Of a stretch of DNA of 64,000 nt, positions 10,444 through 21,489 are shown piece by piece. Within the stretch, counting starts at the first letter, position 1. Each line of letters begins with the position of its first letter. The stretch lies in assembly GCA_003586115.2 (NCBI GenBank), contig QVOM02000126.1:10407036-10471035 (forward strand). Reading direction: 5' to 3'. This DNA is from Salvator merianae. Taxonomy: Eukaryota > Chordata > Lepidosauria > Squamata > Teiidae. The notes under the pieces were generated by a model that saw nothing but the letters and a program-made list of their open reading frames with translations, made no database searches and had not been told where the DNA came from. The position numbers and the translations under genes were made by a program.

Positions 10444-10630
10444 TAAAATCACGTTACCTACTAGATCCAAGATATCCAAAATGCACGTCACAGAGGGCAG
10501 CAGGTACATTTCTGACTTGGGCAGCCTGCCTCATTATCTGATGGGAAGGCGTTTGTGAGAAGTTCTGAGTAAAGGAAAGGTATCCTCATAGCCATTTGTG
10601 GTTTGATTCTGGGGCACAGAAAAAGTTCTA

Positions 10631-11077
10631 GGGCCTTTTCACACTTTCCACCGTGGAATGTTCACAAGCAAACATTCCACAGTGGAACAGCCCTCGCAGT
10701 GTGACAGCCATTCGCACTGCGAGGGCTGGAACATCCCGGCAACGGACTTCCAGCGCTCACAGTGTGAATGCTGGCACCCGCGCCATGGCAGCGGCCAGGA
10801 AAACATCTGTCCACTGCCATGGCAACCAGGGATGCAGCCTGACTGTGCAGCTGTAGCCACAGATGCGCCGCACCATGCACCATTTGCACCCAGAAGCAGG
10901 TGCGAACGCTGTGGACCCGAGGCAGTCCAGCTGCTCCCGGTACAGCTCTGGAGCACAAATAGCAGCAATCAGGAGCAACTGTAGCCCACTCCCGATCATG
11001 GGAGCCACCATGCAGTGCAGACACACTTCACTAGTGAGCTTCTGCACACTCACTAGTGAAAAGTGCGAACAAGTCCC
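10631..11077 (+). mobile_element. GGCC-TIR element, subtype A, near full length (447 bp)
   Basis: Starts GGGCCTTTTCACACTTTCCA and ends AAAAGTGCGAACAAGTCCC. It is rich in short internal inverted pairs (TTCCACAGTGGAA, CACTAGTGAG...CTCACTAGTG). I use it as the reference for subtype A. No coding sequence. The 187 bp before it (10444-10630) are unassigned. Confidence 0.7.
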
Positions 11078-11104
11078 AAGAAGAACAAGGAAGTTTATTA
11101 TTAC

Positions 11105-11279
11105 AGTCATAGAATCACAGAATCATAGAATCATAGAGTTGGAAGGGACCTCCAGGGTCATCGAGTCCAACCCCCTGCTCAATGCAGGATTCACTACACC
11201 ATCCTAGACAGATATCTGTCCAGCCTTTCCTTGAAGATCTCCAGTGAAGGAGAGTCCACCACCTCCTGTGGTAACCTGT
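11105..11279 (-). mobile_element. CR1 3' end, cut by assembly N
   Basis: On the plus strand it reads ATCATAGAATCATAGAGTTGG, then GGGACCTCCAGGGTCATC and GTCCAACCCCCTGC, the reverse complement of the CR1 C-terminal/3'UTR junction. It stops at the N (11280) within the conserved GTGGTAACCTGT segment. Confidence 0.85.
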
Positions 11280-11280
11280 N
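11280..11280. other. single ambiguous base marking an assembly join
   Basis: An isolated N separates the CR1 tail from the first unit of the tandem array. As at 5668, it sits at the edge of a repeat, as expected for a gap whose real size is unknown. Confidence 0.85.
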
Positions 11281-14200
11281 ACGACGGGCTGCTGTTTTTA
11301 TCAGCTGAAGGGAGTGGCCCCTCGTTAGCACTTCTTGCTGAGCAACACTGAATGCCCTTTGTTAGCTCCTGGAGGTCACCGCTAGGTCACCAACAACAGT
11401 AAGCGTCTCCTCCCTCAGACTCTGTGCTCAGGCTAATTTAGGAAAACAAAATGCCCACCTCCAGCAGCTACCCCAGACTCAGCTAGTGCCCAACACCCTC
11501 TGCGAAACCCAGAGTATCCACTCCACAGACTTACCAGAGCCAAGTAGTTTTTCTCCAAATTCCTTTTCCAAGTTCCTGGTCTCAGGAGAGCAGCCTTCCT
11601 CCGCTAAAGAACACACTCAAATGAACGACGGGCTGCTGTTTTTATCAGCTGAAGGGAGTGGCCCCTCGTTAGCACTTCTTGCTGAGCAACACTGAATGCC
11701 CTTTGTTAGCTCCTGGAGGTCACCGCTAGGTCACCAACAACAGTAAGCGTCTCCTCCCTCAGACTCTGTGCTCAGGCTAATTTAGGAAAACAAAATGCCC
11801 ACCTCCAGCAGCTACCCCAGACTCAGCTAGTGCCCAACACCCTCTGCGAAACCCAGAGTATCCACTCCACAGACTTACCAGAGCCAAGTAGTTTTTCTCC
11901 AAATTCCTTTTCCAAGTTCCTGGTCTCAGGAGAGCAGCCTTCCTCCGCTAAAGAACACACTCAAATGAACGACGGGCTGCTGTTTTTATCAGCTGAAGGG
12001 AGTGGCCCCTCGTTAGCACTTCTTGCTGAGCAACACTGAATGCCCTTTGTTAGCTCCTGGAGGTCACCGCTAGGTCACCAACAACAGTAAGCGTCTCCTC
12101 CCTCAGACTCTGTGCTCAGGCTAATTTAGGAAAACAAAATGCCCACCTCCAGCAGCTACCCCAGACTCAGCTAGTGCCCAACACCCTCTGCGAAACCCAG
12201 AGTATCCACTCCACAGACTTACCAGAGCCAAGTAGTTTTTCTCCAAATTCCTTTTCCAAGTTCCTGGTCTCAGGAGAGCAGCCTTCCTCCGCTAAAGAAC
12301 ACACTCAAATGAACGACGGGCTGCTGTTTTTATCAGCTGAAGGGAGTGGCCCCTCGTTAGCACTTCTTGCTGAGCAACACTGAATGCCCTTTGTTAGCTC
12401 CTGGAGGTCACCGCTAGGTCACCAACAACAGTAAGCGTCTCCTCCCTCAGACTCTGTGCTCAGGCTAATTTAGGAAAACAAAATGCCCACCTCCAGCAGC
12501 TACCCCAGACTCAGCTAGTGCCCAACACCCTCTGCGAAACCCAGAGTATCCACTCCACAGACTTACCAGAGCCAAGTAGTTTTTCTCCAAATTCCTTTTC
12601 CAAGTTCCTGGTCTCAGGAGAGCAGCCTTCCTCCGCTAAAGAACACACTCAAATGAACGACGGGCTGCTGTTTTTATCAGCTGAAGGGAGTGGCCCCTCG
12701 TTAGCACTTCTTGCTGAGCAACACTGAATGCCCTTTGTTAGCTCCTGGAGGTCACCGCTAGGTCACCAACAACAGTAAGCGTCTCCTCCCTCAGACTCTG
12801 TGCTCAGGCTAATTTAGGAAAACAAAATGCCCACCTCCAGCAGCTACCCCAGACTCAGCTAGTGCCCAACACCCTCTGCGAAACCCAGAGTATCCACTCC
12901 ACAGACTTACCAGAGCCAAGTAGTTTTTCTCCAAATTCCTTTTCCAAGTTCCTGGTCTCAGGAGAGCAGCCTTCCTCCGCTAAAGAACACACTCAAATGA
13001 ACGACGGGCTGCTGTTTTTATCAGCTGAAGGGAGTGGCCCCTCGTTAGCACTTCTTGCTGAGCAACACTGAATGCCCTTTGTTAGCTCCTGGAGGTCACC
13101 GCTAGGTCACCAACAACAGTAAGCGTCTCCTCCCTCAGACTCTGTGCTCAGGCTAATTTAGGAAAACAAAATGCCCACCTCCAGCAGCTACCCCAGACTC
13201 AGCTAGTGCCCAACACCCTCTGCGAAACCCAGAGTATCCACTCCACAGACTTACCAGAGCCAAGTAGTTTTTCTCCAAATTCCTTTTCCAAGTTCCTGGT
13301 CTCAGGAGAGCAGCCTTCCTCCGCTAAAGAACACACTCAAATGAACGACGGGCTGCTGTTTTTATCAGCTGAAGGGAGTGGCCCCTCGTTAGCACTTCTT
13401 GCTGAGCAACACTGAATGCCCTTTGTTAGCTCCTGGAGGTCACCGCTAGGTCACCAACAACAGTAAGCGTCTCCTCCCTCAGACTCTGTGCTCAGGCTAA
13501 TTTAGGAAAACAAAATGCCCACCTCCAGCAGCTACCCCAGACTCAGCTAGTGCCCAACACCCTCTGCGAAACCCAGAGTATCCACTCCACAGACTTACCA
13601 GAGCCAAGTAGTTTTTCTCCAAATTCCTTTTCCAAGTTCCTGGTCTCAGGAGAGCAGCCTTCCTCCGCTAAAGAACACACTCAAATGAACGACGGGCTGC
13701 TGTTTTTATCAGCTGAAGGGAGTGGCCCCTCGTTAGCACTTCTTGCTGAGCAACACTGAATGCCCTTTGTTAGCTCCTGGAGGTCACCGCTAGGTCACCA
13801 ACAACAGTAAGCGTCTCCTCCCTCAGACTCTGTGCTCAGGCTAATTTAGGAAAACAAAATGCCCACCTCCAGCAGCTACCCCAGACTCAGCTAGTGCCCA
13901 ACACCCTCTGCGAAACCCAGAGTATCCACTCCACAGACTTACCAGAGCCAAGTAGTTTTTCTCCAAATTCCTTTTCCAAGTTCCTGGTCTCAGGAGAGCA
14001 GCCTTCCTCCGCTAAAGAACACACTCAAATGAACGACGGGCTGCTGTTTTTATCAGCTGAAGGGAGTGGCCCCTCGTTAGCACTTCTTGCTGAGCAACAC
14101 TGAATGCCCTTTGTTAGCTCCTGGAGGTCACCGCTAGGTCACCAACAACAGTAAGCGTCTCCTCCCTCAGACTCTGTGCTCAGGCTAATTTAGGAAAACA

Positions 14201-15398
14201 AAATGCCCACCTCCAGCAGCTACCCCAGACTCAGCTAGTGCCCAACACCCTCTGCGAAACCCAGAGTATCCACTCCACAGACTTACCAGAGCCAAGTAGT
14301 TTTTCTCCAAATTCCTTTTCCAAGTTCCTGGTCTCAGGAGAGCAGCCTTCCTCCGCTAAAGAACACACTCAAATGAACGACGGGCTGCTGTTTTTATCAG
14401 CTGAAGGGAGTGGCCCCTCGTTAGCACTTCTTGCTGAGCAACACTGAATGCCCTTTGTTAGCTCCTGGAGGTCACCGCTAGGTCACCAACAACAGTAAGC
14501 GTCTCCTCCCTCAGACTCTGTGCTCAGGCTAATTTAGGAAAACAAAATGCCCACCTCCAGCAGCTACCCCAGACTCAGCTAGTGCCCAACACCCTCTGCG
14601 AAACCCAGAGTATCCACTCCACAGACTTACCAGAGCCAAGTAGTTTTTCTCCAAATTCCTTTTCCAAGTTCCTGGTCTCAGGAGAGCAGCCTTCCTCCGC
14701 TAAAGAACACACTCAAATGAACGACGGGCTGCTGTTTTTATCAGCTGAAGGGAGTGGCCCCTCGTTAGCACTTCTTGCTGAGCAACACTGAATGCCCTTT
14801 GTTAGCTCCTGGAGGTCACCGCTAGGTCACCAACAACAGTAAGCGTCTCCTCCCTCAGACTCTGTGCTCAGGCTAATTTAGGAAAACAAAATGCCCACCT
14901 CCAGCAGCTACCCCAGACTCAGCTAGTGCCCAACACCCTCTGCGAAACCCAGAGTATCCACTCCACAGACTTACCAGAGCCAAGTAGTTTTTCTCCAAAT
15001 TCCTTTTCCAAGTTCCTGGTCTCAGGAGAGCAGCCTTCCTCCGCTAAAGAACACACTCAAATGAACGACGGGCTGCTGTTTTTATCAGCTGAAGGGAGTG
15101 GCCCCTCGTTAGCACTTCTTGCTGAGCAACACTGAATGCCCTTCGTTAGCTCCTGGAGGTCACCGCTAGGTCACCAACAACAGTAAGCGTCTCCTCCCTC
15201 AGACTCTGTGCTCAGGCTAATTTAGGAAAACAAAATGCCCACCTCCAGCAGCTACCCCAGACTCAGCTAGTGCCCAACACCCTCTGCGAAACCCAGAGTA
15301 TCCACTCCACAGACTTACCAGAGCCAAGTAGTTTTTCTCCAAATTCCTTTTCCAAGTTCCTGGTCTCAGGAGAGCAGCCTTCCTCCGCTAAAGAACAC
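11281..15398. repeat. tandem array, 344-bp unit, about 12 copies
   Basis: The unit begins ACGACGGGCTGCTGTTTTTA and recurs every 344 bases (11281, 11625, 11969 and so on to 15398), giving about 11.97 units. Copies appear identical by eye except for one T-to-C change in the last unit (CCCTTCGTTAGC near 15141). On the minus strand each unit has GCTGATAAAAACAGC, a weak TATA-like word, and CTGGTAAGTCTG, a donor-like word. I do not recognise the source. A 69-codon open frame recurs in each unit, but it opens with GTG rather than ATG and has no known homology in my knowledge. Confidence 0.97.
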
Positions 15399-15893
15399 CA
15401 TACCTTGGTACTCTTCGTTAATTGGTTCCGGGAGGCGTGTTGAGTACCAAAGATGCTGAGTATCAAACAAATTTTTCCCATAAGGAATAATGTAAACACA
15501 TTTAATGTGTTCCCAAACCAAAGACAAGGCACATTCTTAAGGCAATATGTAAAAAGACAGAGTTGGATATCATTACTTTACATGAGAAACAAACCTAAAA
15601 ATTAATAAATTCCTGTACAGTACTTAGATTAAATTCACAAAATGACCACAGAAGTCAGTATAAGACCACAAGGGGACGTGCACAGGGCAAGAGCTACCAC
15701 GTGACAAACATGTGACCCTTTGTTTTGGCTGAAAAAGGCAGCAAGTCACGAAGCAATCTGCACCAACCAGTTCTAGCTTGCACGTTGAGTACCAAACAAA
15801 CGATGAGGACCAAGACAAAATGTTCATGACAAAATGCACTGAGCATCAAATTCAATAAGATTCAAGGCAGTTGAGTACCAAGGTACCACTATA
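15399..15893. mobile_element. Tigger/pogo-like (Tc1/mariner) non-autonomous element
   Basis: The left end is ATACCTTGGTACTCTTCG. The right end is GTTGAGTACCAAGGTACCACTATA, the inverse of the left. The 'accaaggtacc...' end style and a TA at the right edge fit Tc1/mariner elements of the Tigger/pogo kind. Internal text repeats 'gagtaccaaa' and 'gagcatcaaa'. No transposase frame is present. It abuts the 344-bp array directly. Confidence 0.6.
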
Positions 15894-16340
15894 CTTGAAT
15901 CTTCATCCCAGAGCAGGGCATCTGTTGCTCTTCAGAGACTACTAAACTAGGGTTAAAATCACATGCTCCTCCATTTCTTTTTGCAACGATCTGCCCTTTT
16001 CTCAAGGCACCCTCAAAAGCCTTATCCACAAATTACCAGAAAAAGATGGCACAGAGAGCAAGCAGACAGACCAGATAGTCAATAATCAATAGTACCCAAC
16101 AACAAGAAACTTATATTTGTACGTTCAAGACACTGAGAAAGACAACTTTCATCAAAACACGTTTGCCTGAGCTGTATCATCGGTATGGGAACAGAACCAG
16201 TCACAGTCCTGGAAGATCATCATAACCTCTGGCATTTGTGCTCCGTATATCTTGGACAAGAGAAGTTTTATTTACAACATTTAACACGGTTGTAAATAAC
16301 TGCTATCAATAGCAGTCCTGCAGTTGGAAGATTTACAATT
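15894..16340. other. unassigned DNA
   Basis: No gene or nameable repeat is seen. It ends at the 8-bp duplication of the next element. Confidence 0.4.
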
Positions 16341-16348
16341 ATAGCTTC

Positions 16349-16745
16349 CAGTGACAGCTCGTTCCTTTAAGCACAGGTGTTTGCATGTCGCTGGAAGGGG
16401 AAATCGCTGACTGCGGGGTCTGTATTTTGCCGCAGCAGGCCACTGCAAGACCCGCCCAGGGAGGGGCATGTTTTTACAGCCAGTGACCTCCCTTTCCACC
16501 AGCGGCAGTCCGTCCCTTTAAAAGCGGGTGTTTGCTCCCGCCCCATCGCCGTTCGCGGGGCCATCGAACCTCTGTAGTGACGCAGCGGGTGGCTGCAACC
16601 TGCTAGGCGACCCGCTGAGTCACTACGGAGGCTCGGTGGCCCCGCGAACGGCGATGGGGTGGGAGCAAACACCCGCATTTAAAGGGCCACTGCTGCTTTC
16701 CAGAGACATGCGAACACCTGCACTTAAAGTGACAAGCCATTGCTG
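16349..16745. mobile_element. hAT-J element (outer copy) with a second hAT-J inside
   Basis: The outer copy starts CAGTGACAGCTCGTTCCTTTAA and ends TTAAAGTGACAAGCCATTGCTG. It is flanked by ATAGCTTC (16341-16348) and ATAGTTTC (16746-16753), an 8-bp duplication with one mismatch. CAG ends plus 8-bp TSD indicate the hAT superfamily. Another hAT-J (16500-16695) has inserted into its right arm. It is non-coding. Confidence 0.85.
16500..16695. mobile_element. hAT-J element (inner copy, palindromic-centre type)
   Basis: Starts CAGCGGCAGTCCGTCCCTTTAA and ends TTTAAAGGGCCACTGCTG. It is flanked by CTTTCCAC (16492-16499) and CTTTCCAG (16696-16703). The arms fold back over almost the whole length, through CGCCCCATCGCCGTTCGCGG and its complement, to a centre around CTGCTAGGCGACCCGC. 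Confidence 0.85.
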
Positions 16746-16753
16746 ATAGTTTC

Positions 16754-18016
16754 TGTGGTAATTCGTTTTGATTCCCTTCTTCATGATTGTTTTCTCTTTA
16801 TATATCAGGGCTGTTCATATTGCCTTTAAATGCGTTGGAATATTTTATATATATACATATATATTTGTGTCAGCCACAAAAGTAATAAACTCTGCTTTAT
16901 ACAGAAAAAAGCACAGCGTTATAACATATAGCTTGTTTACTTCACAAGACTATAATGCAAACAAAACAGTATAACAATCAATAACATAGAGATGCAATAT
17001 AAAGAAGCAATATAAAATAGCTAACTAGCCTCGAAAAGGGATTAGGCATACAGCTGGGTGGTGCGGTAGGAAAAGTGCATAGCAGCATGGCCGTACAAGA
17101 TTCACTTGTCTGCACACATTACAGTGAGAAACCCCAGTCCCTAAATATGGCTCTTAGCCAATCAGAATAGTTGCTTATAGCACACAAACCCTTAATTGAT
17201 TACACATAGTGCATAGTATTCCACCCTGTGTCTTAAAGAGAACATGTAACACATAATTTCCAAACATAATATGATCCTGTGTTTAAACAAAAACTTAACA
17301 ATTTGTGCAATATATTACACTAACTTTGAATTTATATTACCCTGTAACTTCTTGGTTTCTGGTTTACAATAAGCATCCCTCTTTCCTTCAGTCCTGCTTC
17401 ATTCTCTTTGATTGGCCAAACTCCAGCAAGTCCCACCCACTCCTTCCCTTGCCAGACTTCCTTTTCCTGTTCAAATTCTACAAAAACAAGACCCTCACTA
17501 TCTGCTACTTTTGCTTTTTATGTTTCCCCCATGTATGATTTTCTTTATTTTCTTTTGCATCATCCTTTCCCCTCCACATCAGACCTGCTTCTATACCTTT
17601 GAATGACAGGTTGCCACTGCCAGTCCCACCTCCCCATCAGTGTTCCCAGTTTGCTTTTCTAGCTTATTTTTTCCAGTTGGCTTTGAAAGCCAGATGTATG
17701 TGTTCCTGATGGCTTCTTCCTGCCCCTGCCCCTGCCCCTGCTCACCCACCATACTCCCAACATAGATTAGTTCTCAGAAAGAAGCATCTGAGGGTCACGT
17801 GCTCCCCCAGGTGGACACTAGGCCCTTTCAGGCACCTTCAGAGCTCTTTATTCAGCCCTGGAGAAAGGCCACTTTCCAGGGTCACCAGAACAGATTTAAC
17901 TTGCATCTCCACGACGGGATGGTTGCAGCGCCTTACCAGCAGAAACACTTGCTTCTGCCCTGGAGAAAAGATATGCAGAGAAAGTTTCCCAGTTCTGAAG
18001 TGATAACACATACAAA
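16754..18016. other. unassigned A/T-rich then C/T-rich DNA
   Basis: No gene or classifiable repeat. A short (CCTGCC)n-like run lies near 17724-17740. Open frames at 17305-17606 are pyrimidine-rich and overlapping in several frames, so they are not credible as coding. Confidence 0.4.
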
Positions 18017-18503
18017 GGCCCTGTCTGCACTTACCTGTAACCGTGAACAGGAGCCCAATAGTCATCTTCTGGGCTTCATCCATCCGCACGTTAGTGTGGA
18101 TCTGTGATGCCCTGTTCTCCACTAGTACATTCCACCCATGCTAGATGGAGTGTAATCCCGATAAAAGAGGCCCTGATCGAGATTACTAGGCGATCCGTTT
18201 AAACTGGTCTACTAGCAGACCAGTGGTCCAGAACTCAGAGGCGTGTAGAAGACACACCTCCCATGCTCGGGAATAGCTGGGGCACATCCCTCCAAGGCTC
18301 CAAGGCTAGGAACGTTTGTTCCTAGCCCACAGAGTGCTTGGAGACCAGCCCCAAAGTCCATGTGAAGCTCATGGGGTCAGTTTGGGGCTAGTCTGGATCA
18401 GTGTCCGCATGCAGATAGCACTGCTCCAGACCACCCCTTTCCGTGGTCTGAAGCAGTGGTCCTGGCTGGTTCAGACCACAGAGGGTTAAGTGCAGAAAAG
18501 GCC
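18017..18503. mobile_element. GGCC-TIR element, subtype M
   Basis: Starts GGCCCTGTCTGCACTTACC and ends AAGTGCAGAAAAGGCC. Internal M landmarks are the CAAGGCTAGGAACGTTTGTTCCTAGCC foldback and a GGTCTACTAGCAGACC foldback. Confidence 0.65.
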
Positions 18504-18588
18504 ATATTTTTCAATGCATCAGGAATAGCTCCAACTGACAGTCATTCTCAGCACATTGAAAAATACACCCAGGCTGTGAAGGTAGAAG

Positions 18589-19204
18589 CAACGGCGGCTC
18601 ATCGTTTTAAGCACGGGTGTCCGCATGTCGCTGGAAGGCGAGATTGCTGGCCGCGAAAACACACCCCTCCCTGGGTGGGTCTTGTAGAGGCCTGCTGCAA
18701 CAAAATGGAGACCCTGCGTAAATAATATTGTCTACTAGCGGCAAAACTAGTAATTATTCATTCTTGGAAGGATGAAAGTCTACTTTCTTTAAAGTGGTGG
18801 TATAAGATCCTTTGGGAATATGCAAATATGGAATTTATTACATATAATTTAGTAAAAATGCAAGGTAATACACCTAAAGTTGACTTCTTTGATGTATGGG
18901 CTCCATTATTAGTTTATTCAAGCTCCTTATGTAAACAATATTTACTCGATATTAATACATTTAATTTATTTACAGACTGTCTAGCTAGATGAACTGTACG
19001 GTGTTAGCAGCTGTTAAGTTTTGCTTTTTTTATTATTCTCATTATCTTGTTTGCTTCTTTGTATATGAAACTCAACACATGTATATATTTGTGTATATAC
19101 AATATTTTTTTAAAAAAAATTAAAAAACTGGAGGCCCTGTGACCAGCGATCTCCCCTTCCAGCGACATGCGAACAGCCATTCTTAAAGCAACAAGCTGTT
19201 GCTG
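18589..19204. mobile_element. hAT-J element split by an L1 insertion
   Basis: Starts CAACGGCGGCTCATCG and ends AAGCAACAAGCTGTTGCTG. It is flanked by GGTAGAAG (18581-18588) and GGTAGTAG (19205-19212), one mismatch in 8. It is of the type with the centre CGCAGCAGGCC..GCAAGACCC..CCAGGGAGGGG, here interrupted between ACCCTG and TGACCAGCG by the L1 at 18717-19128. Confidence 0.85.
18717..19128 (+). mobile_element. L1, 5'-truncated 3' end with target-site duplication
   Basis: A frame reads SWKDESLLSLKWWYKILWEY, then NMEF, then a stop near 18988, matching the C-terminus of L1 ORF2. An A/T-rich 3' UTR and an A-rich end follow. It is flanked by TGGAGACCCTG (18706-18716) and TGGAGGCCCTG (19129-19139), an 11-bp duplication with one mismatch, which is the mark of target-primed reverse transcription. 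Confidence 0.85.
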
Positions 19205-19212
19205 GGTAGTAG

Positions 19213-19905
19213 TCACTTGGACAGCTGCGGTGTATCTTGTCAGCCATCAGAAGCACGTTACATGCCCATGGGCAGCACCCAGATGTGGATATAATGCCCC
19301 TCAGGCCCTCACCGGACATGCCTTAAACCCAATGGGGATGCAGCCTTAGGTCTCGATGTTGCAACTATAGTGACTGAAGGGGTCTTCTGGTTACCTCTAT
19401 GTTGCTCCATTTACCCTGTGTGGATGTAGCCTCGGACACCCATCATCCTTGAGTATGGGCCACAGTGAATGGGGGGCCTTGTGGGATAAGGTCCAGTAAT
19501 ATCTTACTTGCTCTTACTTTTGAACCTTGTTGCGAGGTTCTTCCTAGCATGAACACCTCTGTGCAGTTTTCCTGGCAAAAATATAGAAGCAGTTCACCAG
19601 GACCTACTTCAGAAGACACTGGGAATCACATTTAGGCCCTTCTGTGTTCCAGACCATTGTAACTGCCCTTGCTCTATCATGGAGCTACACGAAGGTTAAA
19701 ACTGGCACTTCAGGGCACCCACAGTACAGCATCCAATTATTTACTTGCAGATTTAACATCTGATTTTGGACTCAGTTGAGTTCTCCGAGCAGATAACGGT
19801 ACTAAATATACACACAGAGACAGGGAATTAAATCAGACTAAAATCGGCTGCATTATCTCAGCAGGCAAAATAATACAAGCCCAGCTAAACTTCTGGTTAA
19901 AAGCC

Positions 19906-19957
<52 letters not shown>

Positions 19958-20110
19958 CTTTAATGGCTTATCTAAATGGACTAAGCTTTCCAATCTAACA
20001 AATATCAAACCATGAAAAATTCAATCAATACAGGATGGCAACATAAAGAACCCTTCACATTAATCACAGAAGACAACTTGGACACTAAAAGAAGCAAAAC
20101 TAGATCACAA
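19213..20110. other. unassigned DNA with (AAAG)n microsatellite
   Basis: No gene seen. A pure AAAG run lies at about 19913-19955. The rest is unclassified. Confidence 0.5.
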
Positions 20111-20119
20111 GCGGCCACT

Positions 20120-20285
20120 GGTGCAGAAGAAGCCAGTGTACTACAGAGTGAGCATAGTATAGCCAAGCCAGGCTATAGTCCTGGGTTCAAATCCACACTT
20201 GGCGATGAAACTCACTAGCTGATCTTCTCAGACCCCTACTTCTCAGCCTAATCCACCTCTCAGGGTAGAAATACCATAAATAAAC
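20120..20285 (+). mobile_element. tRNA-headed SINE remnant
   Basis: CTGGGTTCAAATCC is a good pol III B box, and CAGTGTACTACAGAGTG sits where an A box would be. A CTTCTCAG...CAGCCTAATCCACCTCTCAGG core follows, similar to the SINEs near 44.8 and 45.4 kb. It is degraded. Confidence 0.5.
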
Positions 20286-20370
20286 AGAAAAGTGAAACCA
20301 ACTATCTAGGATAGTCAAAACCTCTAAGAACCTAAGTGTTTTGATTTAGGTAGAAAGTAAAGATCCCTAA

Positions 20371-21489
20371 GGCCTTTCCACACTTACCTTTAAAATGGTA
20401 TAGTGCAAAGCCTACCTCACTTCTGGGCTTCTCTCTTCCACACTCTGGAGCAGATGCAGAAGAAAGAGGCCACGTCCCCTGCTAGGCCACTCTGTCCACA
20501 TGGGACAGAGACTAGCCAAAATGGCTGCCGAGACTGGGATACTGGTGGACCTTGTAAGAAATGGGTCTATAAAACCCTGAACAAAACACGTTGTGAACAA
20601 AGTTGGTGAAGAAGCATTCAATTTATTTGGACGTTCTTGCAAGAGCGGGTGTCCTAACAAGGTAGGCACACACCTTAAGCTTGACGCAGCAAGCTTATAT
20701 CCCCTACACACGGCCAAAATGTCCCTCCCTCTCCCTCTCAGTGGCTGAAGAGAGAAAGGTGTACAGTTTACCCGCCCGCCTGCAACATATTCCCCTTAAT
20801 ATGTTCCCCCTCCAATAACATACATCGCATGTCTCATTAAAGGCTTCATGGGTGTAAACGAAAATATTCATGACCTTCGTTACGCATGGCCAAAAGAGTT
20901 TAAAACTGGTGACCGATAGGAAAAGTTCAACCTAGCTATTTATCTCGTGCAACTGTCTAACTAATGGAGGTTTATCTAGCTACAAGTGACAGTGATGGAG
21001 TTTGCCTCCGCTCTTATCAGGAGAGCTAGCTACCCTTAGCTTTCAACTATGCCAGGAATTTAGCATCTTCAGGTTTCCTTCAGATAGAAATGACTAACTT
21101 GTTCATGGCACTTTAATTATGTTCAGAGGAGGTGTACCTTAGAATTCCACAAGTAACATTTTCTTATTTCTCACAACCTGTTTTAACAGTTCTACAGGCA
21201 GTCCAGGGGCCTCTGGAACAGCAGGACTTGTGGAAGGACACATCCCTCCCTATTTAGCAGGAGGACCCATTTCAGCAGCGCACCAAATGGTACTGCTGAA
21301 ATTGGTCCCCCTAAGGCTCCAACGCTCACACGAGCTTCAGAGCAGCACAGGGCCGCCTGAGGCCTGTTCCGGAGCAAGCTGACCAAGTGCAGACAGCCCT
21401 GTTCCAGGACAGTGGGAGTAGTCCAGCAGGGAACCCGTTCCAGGATTACCAGCTGGTGTAATCCTGCACCCACAAGTGCGGAAACGGCC
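20371..21489. mobile_element. GGCC-TIR element, subtype M, split by a solo LTR
   Basis: Starts GGCCTTTCCACACTTACC and ends CAAGTGCGGAAACGGCC. The M interior is interrupted at GATACTGGTGGACCT and resumes as GTTTTAACAGTTCTACAGG. Removing the insert restores the foldback seen in other M copies. Confidence 0.75.
20553..21175 (-). mobile_element. solo LTR of an endogenous retrovirus (623 bp)
   Basis: The ends are TGTAAGAAAT and ATTTCTCACA, an imperfect inverted pair with the TG...CA termini of retroviral LTRs. It is flanked by ACCT on both sides (20549-20552 and 21176-21179), a 4-bp integration duplication. On the minus strand a GATATAAG TATA-like box (near 20700) is followed some 75 bases later by AATAAA (near 20622-20627), so U3-R-U5 order implies minus orientation. 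No internal viral gene is present, which fits recombination between two LTRs. A 4-bp duplication suits gammaretrovirus-like families, but the class is an inference. Confidence 0.85.

Noticed and set aside
11486..15135. A 69-codon open frame repeated about 11 times
   Set aside because: It is simply carried by each 344-bp unit, opens with GTG rather than ATG, and shows no codon or domain signal, so I treat it as repeat sequence and not as a gene cluster.
11281..15398. CRISPR-like repeat array
   Set aside because: There are no spacers. The units are 344 bp, contiguous and identical, in vertebrate DNA.
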